From positions 1,426,001 through 1,490,000 of the forward strand of contig NC_017964.1 in NCBI RefSeq assembly GCF_000219915.2: a stretch of 64,000 bases of DNA, in the 5' to 3' direction. The stretch is from Advenella kashmirensis WT001. Its GTDB lineage: Bacteria > Pseudomonadota > Gammaproteobacteria > Burkholderiales > Burkholderiaceae_B. Both the position numbers and the translations under genes were made by a program. The notes under the pieces are model-generated. The model was not told where the DNA came from. It worked only from the letters and a program-made list of their open reading frames with translations, and ran no database searches. Positions 27,607-38,293 of the stretch are shown here, in pieces (the first letter of the stretch is position 1; every line of letters starts with the position of its first letter).

Positions 27607-28564
27607 CTAGCCGTTTTTACGAGCGGCTTCGATCAATGTATCCAGACCAATTGCATCTGCCACAAAGGTGCGTATGCCTTCGCTGAGCTTTTCCGTGGCC
27701 ATCGCATCTTCATTGAGCAGAAAGCGGAAGTTCTTTTCCTCCGGCGCAATCGAGTCAATATTTGCTTGGCAGCCATGGATTCATGCAGGTGTGCCGTGAC
27801 GCTGCCTTCGGTGGCGGCCAGCGCGCCCAGCAGTTCCGGACTAATGGTCAGCAGGTCGCAGCCGGCCAGTGCCAGTACCTGACCGGTGTTGCGAAAGCTG
27901 GCACCCATGATCTCGGTCTGGATGCCATGGCGACGATAGTACTGATAGATTCGGGTGACCGACTGCACGCCCGGATCATTTGTCCCGCTATTGTCCGCCT
28001 CTACCCAGCTGCTGCCTGCTGCTTTTTTATGCCAATCGTAAATACGACCGACAAAGGGTGAAATCAGCGTCACCCCGGCGTCGGCGCAGACGACCGCCTG
28101 GATCAGGGAAAACAGCAGCGTCATATTGCAGGCAATCCCTTCTTTTTGCAGGATACGCGCGGCGGCAATGCCTTCCCATGTTGATGCGATCTTGATCAGA
28201 ACACGCTTGTGATCCACCCCGCTTGATCGTACAGCTCGATAATGCGGCGTGCACGGGCTACCGTGCCTTCCGTGTCGAACGACAGGCGTGCGTCAACTTC
28301 AGTGGAAACCCGTCCTGGCACAATCTCAAGAATCCGTCTGCCAAATTCAACCAGAATATGATCCAGCGTATCGGCGGGTGTTGCGCCAGGGTATCGGGCA
28401 AGTGTGTCCTGCAGGATCGGACGATAAGCGTCCTTGGACAGGGCTTTGAGGATTAGTGATGGATTGGTGGTTGCATCGGTGGGCTTGTGCTCACGCATGC
28501 TTTCGAAGTCACCCGTATCGGCAACCACAGTTGTGAGTTTTCTGAGTTGGTCAAGTTGATTCAT
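27607..28564 (-). CDS. tal: transaldolase, frameshifted twice
   Basis: Pentose-phosphate enzyme (sedoheptulose-7-P + GAP to erythrose-4-P + fructose-6-P), TalB type. N-terminus [20 protein letters not shown] then [15 protein letters not shown]; the Schiff-base lysine is in [30 protein letters not shown] and the C-terminal [19 protein letters not shown] follow. Two breaks: the C4 run at 28217-28220 (one base short; restored [13 protein letters not shown]) and the T3 run at 27761-27763 (restored [15 protein letters not shown]). Restored length 319, standard. Ends [12 protein letters not shown]. Two independent indels in an otherwise perfect enzyme point to sequence errors. Confidence 0.9.
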
Positions 28565-28930
28565 ATGAGATGTTTCCTGCGCGGCCAGTGGGACATATTT
28601 GCCGTTTCCTGCAAACCATTGCTCCTTTGCGGCCCGATGAAAAATTGTAAATTAACAGTTGATTATTTCAAAATCTTACGGATACGTGTATATTACCCGC
28701 AATATACAGGCAAGATTCGAATACCGGTCGCCTGACACATATTGTCATCTGATTCGGCCGGAAAAAACCGGCGGTGGGTGCCCTGCGCTGGCGGTGTTCA
28801 TAGCTCCGCACCGCAAGCGACGCGGATACAAACGCGCTTGAAAATATTTTAAATGTAATTATTGCGACGGCTTGGGTCGTCCAGTTTTTTTATTTCATTC
28901 AAAACTGTACAGGAAAGGGTTAAGGGCAGA
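28565..28930. other. Intergenic region between tal and the secreted-protein gene
   Basis: A+T-rich, about 366 bases, promoter region for two divergent genes. Holds a perfect inverted repeat at 28687-28708 (see separate entry). No gene seen. Confidence 0.5.
28687..28708. promoter_or_regulatory. 22-bp inverted repeat, candidate operator
   Basis: Half-sites TGTATATT (28687-28694) and AATATACA (28701-28708) are perfectly complementary around a 6-base ACCCGC centre. It sits between divergent tal and the exported-protein gene. The A+T-rich arms with a short GC spacer look more like a regulator site than a terminator; no T run follows. Confidence 0.4.
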
Positions 28931-29842
28931 ATGCTTGTCAAGTGGTGCAGGACAATATTGCTGACGGGGCTCGCTGTGATGTCAGGTACGTATCTACCAG
29001 TCGCATCCGGCCAGATAATCTCGTTCGCAAATCCCTTCGTCGGGGTCGGTTCCGCACAACAGGAAATTTCCCTGAATCCCTGTCTGCCCGAAACTGAAGT
29101 CCGCAATCAATTTGGCGCCAGTGCGGCCCTGCAATTGCAGCAGGCGGTAAACCAGTGGCCGGCCAATTTGTGCAAGGATCCGACCATTGCCCGCAATCTG
29201 GCCGACTGGCTTTACAACAGTTCGGCGCTGCTTGCCAAAACCGACAGGCCGCTGGTCATGGCGGATATTATCCAGAACCGAAACCGGACGTTGCTTGCCT
29301 GCCGCGATCTCAGATGCCTGCGCGATAAATTGCCCGCCATGGTCGATTGGGCCAAAACCAACCTTGATCGCACGCCTGTCTATGGAATAGAAGACCAGCC
29401 CATTAGCGTCGAAGGCGCCTTGCTTTCGCTGCCCAGGCTGTCCCTGCGCGGCCTGGATCTGCCATTGCCTGGCCAGCGCAAATTCTGCGGTGGCGGTGGT
29501 ATTGATGATCTTGATTTTTTCAGCACCAATCTGAAAGTCTCAGGCAAGGCCTACGTGCTGGTCAAATGCAAGGCCGACAACGGTGAGCGCAAAAGCTGGA
29601 TTCTGGAAAACGACGGCGGCAAAGACTGGCGCGCCGTGGTGGATCTGCGTGCCAGTGCCATGCAGATCGGCAACTTGCGTCGTAATAATCATCCCATCAT
29701 CTTCAGTTATCTGGAGGAAAGTCGCGGTACGCGGGTACGGATTCTGAGCTATCAGGACAACAGCTACCGGGAAATGTTGCGCTTTCTGGTTGTAGAGGAT
29801 CGCAGCAAGCTTGCGCATGCCTTCGAGGTTGAAAGCCAGTAG
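28931..29842 (+). CDS. exported protein of unknown function
   Basis: 303 residues from ATG 28931 (AGGGCAG upstream); an upstream in-frame codon at 28862 is less likely. Signal peptide CRTILLTGLAVMSGTYLPVA, cleavage likely after VASG. The mature part has five or more cysteines (NPCLPETE, NLCKDP, LLACRDLRCLRDKL, RKFCGGGG, VKCKAD), the CRDLRCLRD segment resembling lysozyme-inhibitor-type proteins where paired Cys precede a helix. The second half is beta-rich with repeated charged strands (WILENDGGKDWRAVVDL, IIFSYLEESRGTRVRILSY). I do not recognise a named family. Periplasmic location is inferred. Confidence 0.65.
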   Translation: MLVKWCRTILLTGLAVMSGTYLPVASGQIISFANPFVGVGSAQQEISLNPCLPETEVRNQFGASAALQLQQAVNQWPANLCKDPTIARNLADWLYNSSALLAKTDRPLVMADIIQNRNRTLLACRDLRCLRDKLPAMVDWAKTNLDRTPVYGIEDQPISVEGALLSLPRLSLRGLDLPLPGQRKFCGGGGIDDLDFFSTNLKVSGKAYVLVKCKADNGERKSWILENDGGKDWRAVVDLRASAMQIGNLRRNNHPIIFSYLEESRGTRVRILSYQDNSYREMLRFLVVEDRSKLAHAFEVESQ

Positions 29843-29902
29843 TTCATTTGGTTTTCTTGCGAAATTACCCCTAAGTTTTTTCTATCGTCAAGCCTTACTC
29901 TG

Positions 29903-29908
29903 TATAAT
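29903..29908 (+). promoter_or_regulatory. -10 element upstream of carA
   Basis: A consensus TATAAT lies 42 bases before the proposed GTG start of carA. The matching -35 region is poor (T-rich around 29876-29885), so strength is uncertain. Confidence 0.5.
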
Positions 29909-29949
29909 AGAAAGGTTTACTTATCGATACCAAATTTTTGGGGTTCTGC

Positions 29950-31104
29950 GTGCTCACGTCTTCCATATTCGAGGATAATCCTCAATTTCCCACCGCAATT
30001 CTGGCTCTGGCAGATGGCACGATTTTCAAGGGAATATCCATCGGGGCAAATGGCCATAGTGTGGCCGAACTGGTGTTCAATACGGCTATGACCGGATACC
30101 AGGAGATTCTTACCGATCCCAGTTACACCAACCAGCTGGTCATGCTGACCTATCCGCATATTGGCAATACGGGTATCAACCCGGAAGATGTCGAGTCTTC
30201 ACAGGTCCATGCTGCCGGTCTGGTTGTCCGGGACTGCCCGCGTCGTCTATCCAATTTCCGTGCTACTCAGTCGCTGCCCGATTACCTTAAAGAGCAGGGT
30301 GTTGTTGCCATCTCCGGCATTGATACCCGTAAACTTACCCGTCGCTTGCGCGAGGGTGGCGCCCAGGGTGCCTGCATTCTTGTTGGCGACGATGAACAAA
30401 AAGCCATCGCCCTGGCCGCGGCCTATGCCGGCATGACCGGACAGGATCTGGCCAAAGTGGTTAGTCGCAGCGAGCGTGAAGAGTGGCGCGAAGGCACCTG
30501 GCAGCGCACCGAGGGATATACTCAGCCGCAACAGGATCGCTTCCATGTCGTCGCCTACGATTTTGGCGTCAAATCCAATATTCTGCGTATCCTGGCTGAT
30601 CTGGGCTGTCGACTGACGGTCGTACCCGCCCAAACGGCGGTCGCCGATGTACTGGCCCTGAACCCCGATGGCGTTTTTCTGGCCAATGGTCCCGGCGATC
30701 CGGAACCCTGCGATTACGCTATCGAAACGGCGCGGGTGGTCATGGAAAAAAGAATTCCGCTCTTTGGAATCTGCCTGGGCCACCAGATCATGGGGCTGGC
30801 GCTCAATGCACGCACCATCAAAATGAAAAACGGCCATCATGGCGCCAATCACCCCGTCAAGGATGTACAGAGCGGCAGGGTATACATTACCAGCCAGAAT
30901 CACGGCTTTGCGGTAGATGCAGAGACATTGCCGGACAATGCCCGCGTTACCCACGTGTCCCTGTTTGACGGTTCACTGCAGGGGTTTGAGCTGACCGACC
31001 GTCCCGCCTTCTGCTTCCAGGGGCACCCAGAAGCCAGCCCAGGCCCGCACGATATCATCGTGCTGTTTGAAAAATTCATCCGCTCCATGAGCGAAAAAAA
31101 CTAG
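29950..31104 (+). CDS. carA: carbamoyl-phosphate synthase small subunit CarA
   Basis: Glutaminase subunit, feeding ammonia to CarB for pyrimidine and arginine synthesis. N-terminal domain [41 protein letters not shown]; class I glutamine amidotransferase domain from about residue 190 with nucleophile Cys in [14 protein letters not shown] and His/Glu in [14 protein letters not shown]. Start assigned to GTG 29950 ([12 protein letters not shown]), 384 residues; a TTG at 29938 is the alternative. carB follows after seven bases. Confidence 0.93.
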   Translation: MLTSSIFEDNPQFPTAILALADGTIFKGISIGANGHSVAELVFNTAMTGYQEILTDPSYTNQLVMLTYPHIGNTGINPEDVESSQVHAAGLVVRDCPRRLSNFRATQSLPDYLKEQGVVAISGIDTRKLTRRLREGGAQGACILVGDDEQKAIALAAAYAGMTGQDLAKVVSRSEREEWREGTWQRTEGYTQPQQDRFHVVAYDFGVKSNILRILADLGCRLTVVPAQTAVADVLALNPDGVFLANGPGDPEPCDYAIETARVVMEKRIPLFGICLGHQIMGLALNARTIKMKNGHHGANHPVKDVQSGRVYITSQNHGFAVDAETLPDNARVTHVSLFDGSLQGFELTDRPAFCFQGHPEASPGPHDIIVLFEKFIRSMSEKN

Positions 31105-31111
31105 AGATATC

Positions 31112-34100
31112 ATGCCCAAGCGTACCGACATAAAAAGCATATTGATTATCGGCGCGGGTCCGATCATTATTGGTCAGGCCTGCGAATTTGATTATTCGGG
31201 TGCACAGGCGTGCAAAGCCCTGAAAGCCGAAGGCTACCGCACCATTCTGGTCAACAGCAATCCGGCCACCATCATGACCGATCCGGAAACTGCCGATGTG
31301 ACCTATATCGAGCCCATTACCTGGAAAGCGGTTGAGAAGATCATTGAAGTGGAGCGTCCTGACGCGCTGCTGCCTACCATGGGCGGGCAGACTGCACTGA
31401 ACTGCGCGCTTGATCTTGCCCATAACGGCGTGCTGGAAAAATATAACGTCCAGATGATCGGCGCCAACGAGCAGGCCATTGAGAAAGCAGAGGACCGTCT
31501 GAAGTTCAAGGACGCCATGACCAGTATTGGTCTGGAGTCGGCCAAGTCAGGCGTCGCCCACTCGCTGGACGAAGCCTGGGAAGTGCAAAAGCGCATTGCT
31601 GCTGAAGCCGGCACTAGCGGTTTCCCTGCAGTCATTCGACCCAGCTTTACGCTGGGTGGTACCGGCGGCGGTATTGCCTATAATGCCGAGGAATTTGAAA
31701 CCATCTGCCGTCGCGGCCTGGAAGCCTCGCCCACCAATGAGTTGCTGATCGAAGAATCGCTGCTGGGCTGGAAAGAATACGAGATGGAAGTGGTGCGCGA
31801 CAAGGCGGACAATTGCATCATTATCTGCTCAATCGAAAACCTTGATCCCATGGGCGTGCACACTGGTGACTCGATCACCGTGGCGCCTGCGCAGACCCTG
31901 ACCGACAAGGAATACCAGATCATGCGTAACGCGTCTATCGCGGTGTTGCGCGAGATCGGGGTAGAGACCGGTGGCTCCAACGTTCAGTTTGCCGTTAATC
32001 CTGAAAACGGCCGCATGATCGTGATTGAAATGAATCCGCGTGTATCGCGTTCTTCGGCGCTGGCGTCCAAGGCAACGGGCTTTCCGATTGCCAAAGTGGC
32101 GGCACGCCTGGCTGTCGGTTATACGCTGGATGAATTGCAAAATGAAATTACCGGCGGGCAAACGCCCGCATCGTTCGAGCCGACCATCGATTACGTGGTC
32201 ACCAAAATCCCTCGCTTTGCCTTCGAAAAGTTCCCCCAGGCCGATTCCCGTCTGACGACGCAAATGAAATCGGTGGGCGAAGTCATGGCCATGGGTCGCA
32301 CCTTTCAGGAATCATTCCAAAAGGCGTTGCGCGGGCTTGAAGTTGGCGTGGACGGTCTGAACCAGAAAACGCTTGATCGTGAAAAGCTGCAGGTTGAGCT
32401 GGCCGAGCCCGGTCCGGAACGGATCTGGTATGTGGGCGATGCGTTTGCCCAGGGCTTCACCCTGGACGAAGTGCATTCCCTGACCAAGATTGACCCCTGG
32501 TTTCTGGAGCAGATCAAGGAAATCGTCGACATTGAGCTTGAGCTTGAACAGAAAACGCTGTCCGATCTGAACGAGACGGTCATGCGCCGCCTGAAGCGTC
32601 GCGGCTTTTCTGATCGTCGCCTGGCGTTCCTGCTGGATGTCTCCGAATCCGAGGTGCGCAAGGTGCGTCATCAGCTGGGCGTGCGTCCCGTTTACAAACG
32701 GGTAGACACTTGCGCGGCCGAATTCGCCACGAAAACAGCGTATATGTATTCCACTTATGAAGAAGAGTGCGAATCTCATCCTACGGATAAAAAGAAAATC
32801 ATTGTGCTCGGTGGCGGTCCGAATCGCATCGGTCAGGGCATCGAGTTTGATTATTGCTGCGTACATGCGGCGCTGGCGTTGCGTGAAGACGGCTATGAAA
32901 CCATCATGGTCAACTGCAATCCGGAAACGGTCTCAACCGATTACGATACCTCGGATCGCCTGTATTTCGAACCGCTCACGCTTGAAGACGTACTGGAAAT
33001 CGTGCATCTGGAGCGCCCGGTGGGCATGATCGTGCAATATGGCGGGCAAACGCCGCTGAAACTGGCGCGCGCACTTGAAGCCAATGGCGTCCCGATCATT
33101 GGCACCAGCCCCGAGTCCATTGATGTGGCCGAGGATCGCGAACGCTTCCAGAAGCTGCTGCAAAAACTCGGCCTGCGCCAGCCGCCGAACCGGACCGCGC
33201 GTACCGAAGCCGAAGCCATTGCTCATGCAGCTGAAATTGGTTACCCGCTGGTGGTGCGTCCAAGCTACGTGCTGGGCGGCCGCGCCATGGAAATTGTCCA
33301 TGAACAGACCGATCTTGAACGCTATATGCGTGAAGCCGTCAAGGTCAGCAATGATTCTCCGGTGCTGCTTGATCGGTTTCTGAACGATGCAACGGAAGTG
33401 GACGTCGATTGCCTGGCCGATGATGAAGTGGTGTTCATTGGCGGCGTCATGGAACACATCGAACAGGCGGGCGTACACTCAGGCGATTCGGCCTGCAGCC
33501 TGCCTCCGTATTCACTCTCCACAGAGGTGATCGAGGAAATCAAGCGGCAGACCAGCCTGATGGCCCGTGCACTGAACGTGCGCGGCTTGATGAATGTGCA
33601 GTTCGCCATCCAGGACGGACAAGTCTATGTGTTGGAGGTCAATCCGCGCGCATCTCGCACCGTGCCGTTTGTCTCGAAAGTAACCGGCTATCAGCTGGCC
33701 AAGATCGCGGCGCGTGCCATGGCCGGCAAGTCGCTGGCCGAGCAGGGCGTGACCGAGGAAGTGGTGCCATCATACTTCAGCGTCAAGGAAGCCGTCTTCC
33801 CCTTTGTTAAATTCCCGGGTGTGGATACCATCCTGGGCCCGGAAATGAAGTCTACCGGGGAAGTCATGGGCGTCGGGCGCACTTTCGGTGAAGCCTTCGT
33901 CAAGTCTCAGCTGGCCGCCGGCGTACTTTTGCCGGAAACAGGCACTGCCTTTCTCAGTGTCAAGGATCAGGATAAATCCAAGGCGGTGGAGCTGGCCCGT
34001 GGCCTGGTCAATCTGGGCTTCAAAGTTGTGGCGACTCGCGGTACGGCCGCCAGACTTAATGAGGCAGGCGTAGAAGCGCAGGTGGTCAATAAAGTGACTG

Positions 34101-34363
34101 AAGGGCGTCCGCACGTGGTCGACATGCTCAAGAACGGTGAAATTCAGCTGGTCATCAATACCGTAGAAGAGCGCCGCAATGCGATCTCCGACTCGCGCGT
34201 GATCCGTACACAGTCGCTGGCTGATCGGGTCACCTTCTTTACCACGCTGGCCGGCGCCAGGGCGGCCATCGAAGGCATGCAGTATCTGCGCGATTCCGAC
34301 GGCATCCAGGTGTATTCATTGCAGGACCTGCACATCGGGCTGGCTTCGGCAAAGAAGATATAA
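31112..34363 (+). CDS. carB: carbamoyl-phosphate synthase large subunit CarB
   Basis: 1083-residue synthetase built of two ATP-grasp halves. First half: [55 protein letters not shown]; oligomerisation domain about 400-550; second half [34 protein letters not shown], and the C-terminal MGS-like allosteric domain from about 940 ([18 protein letters not shown]). Intact, in frame throughout, unlike many neighbours. Operon with carA. Confidence 0.96.
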   Translation: MPKRTDIKSILIIGAGPIIIGQACEFDYSGAQACKALKAEGYRTILVNSNPATIMTDPETADVTYIEPITWKAVEKIIEVERPDALLPTMGGQTALNCALDLAHNGVLEKYNVQMIGANEQAIEKAEDRLKFKDAMTSIGLESAKSGVAHSLDEAWEVQKRIAAEAGTSGFPAVIRPSFTLGGTGGGIAYNAEEFETICRRGLEASPTNELLIEESLLGWKEYEMEVVRDKADNCIIICSIENLDPMGVHTGDSITVAPAQTLTDKEYQIMRNASIAVLREIGVETGGSNVQFAVNPENGRMIVIEMNPRVSRSSALASKATGFPIAKVAARLAVGYTLDELQNEITGGQTPASFEPTIDYVVTKIPRFAFEKFPQADSRLTTQMKSVGEVMAMGRTFQESFQKALRGLEVGVDGLNQKTLDREKLQVELAEPGPERIWYVGDAFAQGFTLDEVHSLTKIDPWFLEQIKEIVDIELELEQKTLSDLNETVMRRLKRRGFSDRRLAFLLDVSESEVRKVRHQLGVRPVYKRVDTCAAEFATKTAYMYSTYEEECESHPTDKKKIIVLGGGPNRIGQGIEFDYCCVHAALALREDGYETIMVNCNPETVSTDYDTSDRLYFEPLTLEDVLEIVHLERPVGMIVQYGGQTPLKLARALEANGVPIIGTSPESIDVAEDRERFQKLLQKLGLRQPPNRTARTEAEAIAHAAEIGYPLVVRPSYVLGGRAMEIVHEQTDLERYMREAVKVSNDSPVLLDRFLNDATEVDVDCLADDEVVFIGGVMEHIEQAGVHSGDSACSLPPYSLSTEVIEEIKRQTSLMARALNVRGLMNVQFAIQDGQVYVLEVNPRASRTVPFVSKVTGYQLAKIAARAMAGKSLAEQGVTEEVVPSYFSVKEAVFPFVKFPGVDTILGPEMKSTGEVMGVGRTFGEAFVKSQLAAGVLLPETGTAFLSVKDQDKSKAVELARGLVNLGFKVVATRGTAARLNEAGVEAQVVNKVTEGRPHVVDMLKNGEIQLVINTVEERRNAISDSRVIRTQSLADRVTFFTTLAGARAAIEGMQYLRDSDGIQVYSLQDLHIGLASAKKI

Positions 34364-34396
34364 ACAGCTTGTCGGGTCGGATGGCCATTGCGTGTA

Positions 34397-34415
34397 GATA
34401 ATGAGAACGATTGCC
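34397..34415 (+). promoter_or_regulatory. Fur-box-like site upstream of bacterioferritin
   Basis: GATAATGAGAACGATTGCC agrees with the Fur consensus (GATAATGATAATCATTATC) at about 14 of 19 positions, including the whole first eight bases. It lies 104 bases before the bfr start. Points to iron-dependent regulation; the direction (repression or Fur-dependent activation) cannot be read. Confidence 0.6.
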
Positions 34416-34518
34416 ATTTTTCTTCGTGAAATTTGGCAATTTTTCTTTATAGGGCATGCTCCGCGCAAACCTCTCTTAAAATAGGGTTTTACGTTTGATT
34501 CTTTCAAGGAGCAGCATA

Positions 34519-34983
34519 ATGAAAGGCCATCCTAAAGTCATCGACTACCTGAACTTTCTGCTTTCAGGTGAACTCGCTGCGCGCGATCAGTATTTCATTC
34601 ATTCACGCATGTACCATGAATGGGGTTATACCAAGCTGTTCGAGCGTATCGGCCACGAAATGCAGGATGAGACAGACCACGCCGACGCGTTGATTCGTCG
34701 CATTCTTTTGCTGGAAGGCACACCCAAAATGATATCTGCAGATATCCGGGTAGGCAAGGACGTGCCAGAAATGCTGCAACTTGACCTGGACACCGAGTTT
34801 GAAGTTCGGGACAATCTGAAAAAAGGCATTGCGCTTTGTGAAGAGGCCGGCGATTACGTAACGCGTGAAATGTTGCGTGCACAGCTGGAAGATACCGAAG
34901 AAGATCACGCACACTGGCTGGAACAGCAGTTGCGCCTGATAGAGCGCCTTGGCCTGCAGAACTATCTACAATCACAGCTGTAA
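34519..34983 (+). CDS. bfr: bacterioferritin, lacking the haem-ligand Met52
   Basis: 24-mer iron-storage protein, 154 residues from ATG 34519 with a strong SD (CAAGGAG). Aligned by eye to E. coli Bfr ([19 protein letters not shown]), the ferroxidase ligands are present: Glu18, Glu51, His54, and the Glu and His of [11 protein letters not shown]. The axial haem ligand Met52 is replaced by Thr (QDETDHAD; codon ACA at 34672-34674), so this subunit should not bind haem through the usual bis-Met site. Species with two Bfr subunits often have one such form; a second bfr may lie elsewhere. Preceded by a Fur-box-like site. Confidence 0.88.
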   Translation: MKGHPKVIDYLNFLLSGELAARDQYFIHSRMYHEWGYTKLFERIGHEMQDETDHADALIRRILLLEGTPKMISADIRVGKDVPEMLQLDLDTEFEVRDNLKKGIALCEEAGDYVTREMLRAQLEDTEEDHAHWLEQQLRLIERLGLQNYLQSQL

Positions 34984-35040
34984 TAATTTCGATTGTAATA
35001 TCACGAAATTGTACTATCACGATAGCGATTGCACACCGAC

Positions 35041-35805
35041 ATGCGTGTTTTTATTAGTGGCGCCAGTAGCGGACTGGGCGAGGCCTTTGCCCGGTATTAC
35101 GACGCCCGTGGTGCGCAGCTAGGTCTTTTTGCCCGTTCGGGTGACAAACTGCAAGCGCTCTCGTCGTCGTTGTCAAAGCCGGCCGCTTGCTATGTTGGTG
35201 ATGTACGGCGTGCCTCCGATCTACATGCTGCGGCTGCAGATTTTTTGCATAATGGCCCGGTGGATATCGTTATTGCCAATGCAGGCATCAGTGTCGGCAT
35301 TCTTAACGGCATGGTTGAAGACGCCGAGGTGTTCCGGGAAATTATTGAAACCAATGTGCTGGGCATGGGGGCGACCTTCGAGCCCTTCATTCCTGGAATG
35401 CAAAGCAGGGGTAGCGGCACCTTGGTGGGCATCAGCAGCGTTGCCGGTGTTCGCGGCTTGCCTGGCTCCAGTGCCTATAGCGCCTCCAAGGCGGCAACCA
35501 CAGTCTTTTTGGAAAGTTTGCGCATTGATCTGTACGGTACCGGCGTTAAAGTCGTCACCATTGCTCCCGGGTTTGTCGATACCCCTATGACGCAGCACAA
35601 TCCGTATCCCATGCCTTTTCTGATGAAGCCCGATGCCTTTGCGCGGCGCGCAGGGCAGGCGATCGAACGTGGCCGCCGCTATGCGGTGATTCCGTGGCAG
35701 ATGGGTCTGGTTGCCAGGTTGCTGCGCTTTATCCCCAATGCGCTCTATGACCGCATGATGAGTCGTGCCGGTCGCAAACCGCGTCGTCAGCAGGCCCCCC
35801 GCTAA
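35041..35805 (+). CDS. short-chain dehydrogenase/reductase
   Basis: 254-residue classical SDR. Cofactor-binding FISGASSGLGEAFARYY, NAG motif DIVIANAGISVG, catalytic Ser in VGISSVAGVRG and Tyr/Lys in YSASKAATTV. ATG 35041 rather than GTG/TTG-type starts upstream. The extension after ~200 (RRAGQAIERGRRYAVIPWQ) resembles SDRs acting on lipid-like substrates, as in the YqjQ/DltE-like branch, but substrate is not known. Stand-alone gene. Confidence 0.82.
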   Translation: MRVFISGASSGLGEAFARYYDARGAQLGLFARSGDKLQALSSSLSKPAACYVGDVRRASDLHAAAADFLHNGPVDIVIANAGISVGILNGMVEDAEVFREIIETNVLGMGATFEPFIPGMQSRGSGTLVGISSVAGVRGLPGSSAYSASKAATTVFLESLRIDLYGTGVKVVTIAPGFVDTPMTQHNPYPMPFLMKPDAFARRAGQAIERGRRYAVIPWQMGLVARLLRFIPNALYDRMMSRAGRKPRRQQAPR

Positions 35806-35886
35806 GTTCGTCAAGCGGCATGACCCGGGTACGCATCTTCCCGCGTGAGCGCGCCGGCATCCCACAACAACTTTATACTTTGATTT

Positions 35887-36528
35887 TCATGCCTCGGTCA
35901 CCGCTTGCGGCAAATGGCTTGTGTCGGCCCAGGACACAATCTGCCAGCTGTCGTCACTGATAATCCGCAAGCGGTTGATGCTGGTATTGCGCTGGGTGAA
36001 CTCGCGTGGCGCATCGGGTGTGAGCTTGCCGGCCGCCCGCCACATCATATCAATCGCGCCGCCATGGCTGACGATCATGACGGTTTCATTCCGGTGCTTT
36101 TGTGCCAGGGCGTTCAGCGTCTGTCTGATCCGTGTATAAAAGGTTGCCAGGTCCTCTGCCTTGTGCTCGTCCCGGTCCAGTTCTATCGCCTGGTTGTGAT
36201 TGCGCGCCGAGTCAAAGCCGGTCAGCTCCGACCAGAGCTGACCTTCAAGAACACCGTAATTGCGTTCGCGCAGCCCGGGCAGGCGATGAATCGGCTTGTT
36301 GCACGACTGTGCATAGGGCAGGGCGGTATGGTACGCCCGCTGCAGATCGCTTGTATAGATGTGTGCAGGCGTCGCGTCGCTAAAACAGCCTTGCAGATGC
36401 GCGTTCAGTGCCTGGGCCTGGGCAATGCCGTTGGGGTTCAGTGGAATGTCGCACCAGCCCTGCAGGCGGCGCTCGGCGTTCCAGTCGGTTTCGCCATGGC
36501 GGATAATCCAGAAATCGGTGTGTGACAT
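35887..36528 (-). CDS. histidine phosphatase family protein (GpmB/CobC-like)
   Basis: 213 residues from ATG 36528 (MSHTDFWIIRHGETDWN). The RHG phosphohistidine motif is followed by RRLQGWCDIPLNPNGIAQAQ, IYTSDLQRAYHTA, RERNYGVLEGQLWSEL and VMIVSHGGAIDMMWRA (second catalytic His). Acts as a phosphatase on small phosphoesters or as a phosphoglycerate-mutase-like enzyme; the exact substrate is unknown. Divergent from the uracil permease. Confidence 0.85.
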   Translation of the reverse strand: MSHTDFWIIRHGETDWNAERRLQGWCDIPLNPNGIAQAQALNAHLQGCFSDATPAHIYTSDLQRAYHTALPYAQSCNKPIHRLPGLRERNYGVLEGQLWSELTGFDSARNHNQAIELDRDEHKAEDLATFYTRIRQTLNALAQKHRNETVMIVSHGGAIDMMWRAAGKLTPDAPREFTQRNTSINRLRIISDDSWQIVSWADTSHLPQAVTEA

Positions 36529-36679
36529 AGTTGGATGCTCGAAGGGTGGTCGGGTGAAGAACAGAAAATCACGGGTAAAGGTCTTGCTGCCGGCCGCAGT
36601 TTTGCTTGCTCTGTGCACCGGTCAGGCCGTACACTGCATATCCAGCAAAATATGACATCACATCTGAATGGGGAAAGTA

Positions 36680-38039
36680 ATGAGTGGACCTTTTTTTCCA
36701 ATCTGGCGGCGGGTTGACCGGGCCCGGGATCATCAGATTGTAGCACCCGATGAGCGTCTGTCCTGGCCGCAGACGGCGGTAATGGGTGCGCAACACGTTG
36801 TCGCCATGTTTGGTGCGACTGTGCTGGCCCCGTTGCTGATGGGTTTCGACGCCAACCTGGCCGTACTGATGTCAGGTATCGGCACGTTGATCTTCTTCTT
36901 TTTCGTTGCAGGTCGCGTGCCAGTTATCTGGGTTCCAGTTTTGCTTTCATCGGCGGTGTCATATCGGTAACGGGTTACGCCGGCAGCGGCCCAAATGCCA
37001 ACATCAGTGTTGCGCTGGGTGCCATTATCGTGTGCGGTTTGGTATATGCACTGGTTGGGTTGCTGGTATGGTATGCCAACAGTCGGGGCAACGGTTCGGC
37101 CTGGATCGAACGGCTGATGCCGCCTGTGGTAACGGGTGCCATCGTTGCCGTGATCGGCCTGAATCTGGCGCCCATTGCGGCCAAGGGTGCGATGGGATCG
37201 GGTTCAACCTTCGAGGCGCTCATGGCCCTGATGACCATCCTGTGTGTAGCCGGGGTGGCTGTTTTTACGCGCGGCATGATCCAGCGCCTGCTGATTCTGC
37301 TGGGGTTGATCGCCGCTTGCGTCATTTACTGGTTGTTGACCAATGTGGCCGGACTGGGCACGCCGATTGACTTTACCGGCGTGCAGGCAGCGGCCTGGTT
37401 TGGCTTGCCGACGCTGGTCGCGCCTGAATTTACGGTATCGGCGATTTCAGTAATGGTGCCGGTCGCTGTTATTCTGATTGCTGAGAATCTGGCCATATCC
37501 GTGCCGTCAGCGCGATGACCGGGCAAAACCTGGATCAGTATCTGGGGCGCGCCTTCGTGGGTGATGGCGTTGCCACCATGATTTCAGGCGCCGTCGGCGG
37601 CACCGGCGTGACCACCTATGCAGAAAATATCGGCGTCATGGCTGTGACTCGTATTTATTCGACCCTGGTGTTTGTAGCGGCGGCATGTATTGCCATCGTC
37701 CTGGGTTTTTCACCCAAATTCGGCGCGCTGATCCATGCGATTCCCGGTCCGGTGCTCGGTGGCGTTTCCATGGTGGTTTTTGGTCTGATTGCCATTGCCG
37801 GCGCTCGTATCTGGGTGGTCAATCAGGTTGATTTTGGCGATAACCGGAATCTGATCGTGGCGGCAGTCACCTTGCTCATGGGCGCCGGCAACTTTACGCT
37901 GCAATTGGGCGCTTTCAAGCTCGAAGGCATCGGAACTGCGACCTTTGGCGCCATCATTTTGTACGCGTTGCTCAATTTGCGGCAACGTTCCACAGTTGAA
38001 CCGGACCAGAGCCCGTTCGATCAGGAACAGAATATGTAA
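36680..38039 (+). CDS. uraA: uracil/xanthine permease (NCS2, UraA-type), frameshifted twice
   Basis: Proton-coupled nucleobase transporter with 14 helices. Start ATG 36680 has GGGGAAAG upstream. LSWPQTAVMGAQHVVAMFG and GATVLAPLLMGFD begin the family fold; PEFTVSAISVMVPVAVILI(A)ENL carries the substrate-binding Glu; GGTGVTTYAENIGVMAVTRI is the typical NCS2 block. Two missing bases: CC at 36920-36921 (restored RVPSYLGSSFAF) and GG at 37491-37492 (restored ENLGHIRAVSAMTG). Restored length 453. Uracil is the best guess from the family branch (QH..and GGTGVTTY segments). Confidence 0.85.
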
Positions 38040-38134
38040 AATCGTAATTTTTTCAATTGTTTTCAAGACTTTAGCAACATTTTCCCGAATGCTTGCATTT
38101 TGTTCAGGAATTGGAGACAATGTCATAACGATGT

Positions 38135-38178
38135 CCCTGGCACTAATTAACCAGTGCCGGGGTTTATTTTTGTTTTTT
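38135..38178 (+). terminator. Rho-independent terminator after uraA
   Basis: Stem CCCTGGCACT (38135-38144) with AGTGCCGGGG (38153-38162), one wobble pair, then TTTATTTTTGTTTTTT. Lies about 95 bases after the uraA stop. Confidence 0.75.
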
Positions 38179-38293
38179 CCATTCTTTTGTGCTTGCGCCA
38201 GGCATCGTTGGCCAAGTCTATAACACAACAGCACGCTCATCATCATGGCACATCATTGTGCAATGGGGGCGTTTTTACTTTTTTGAGACAGAT

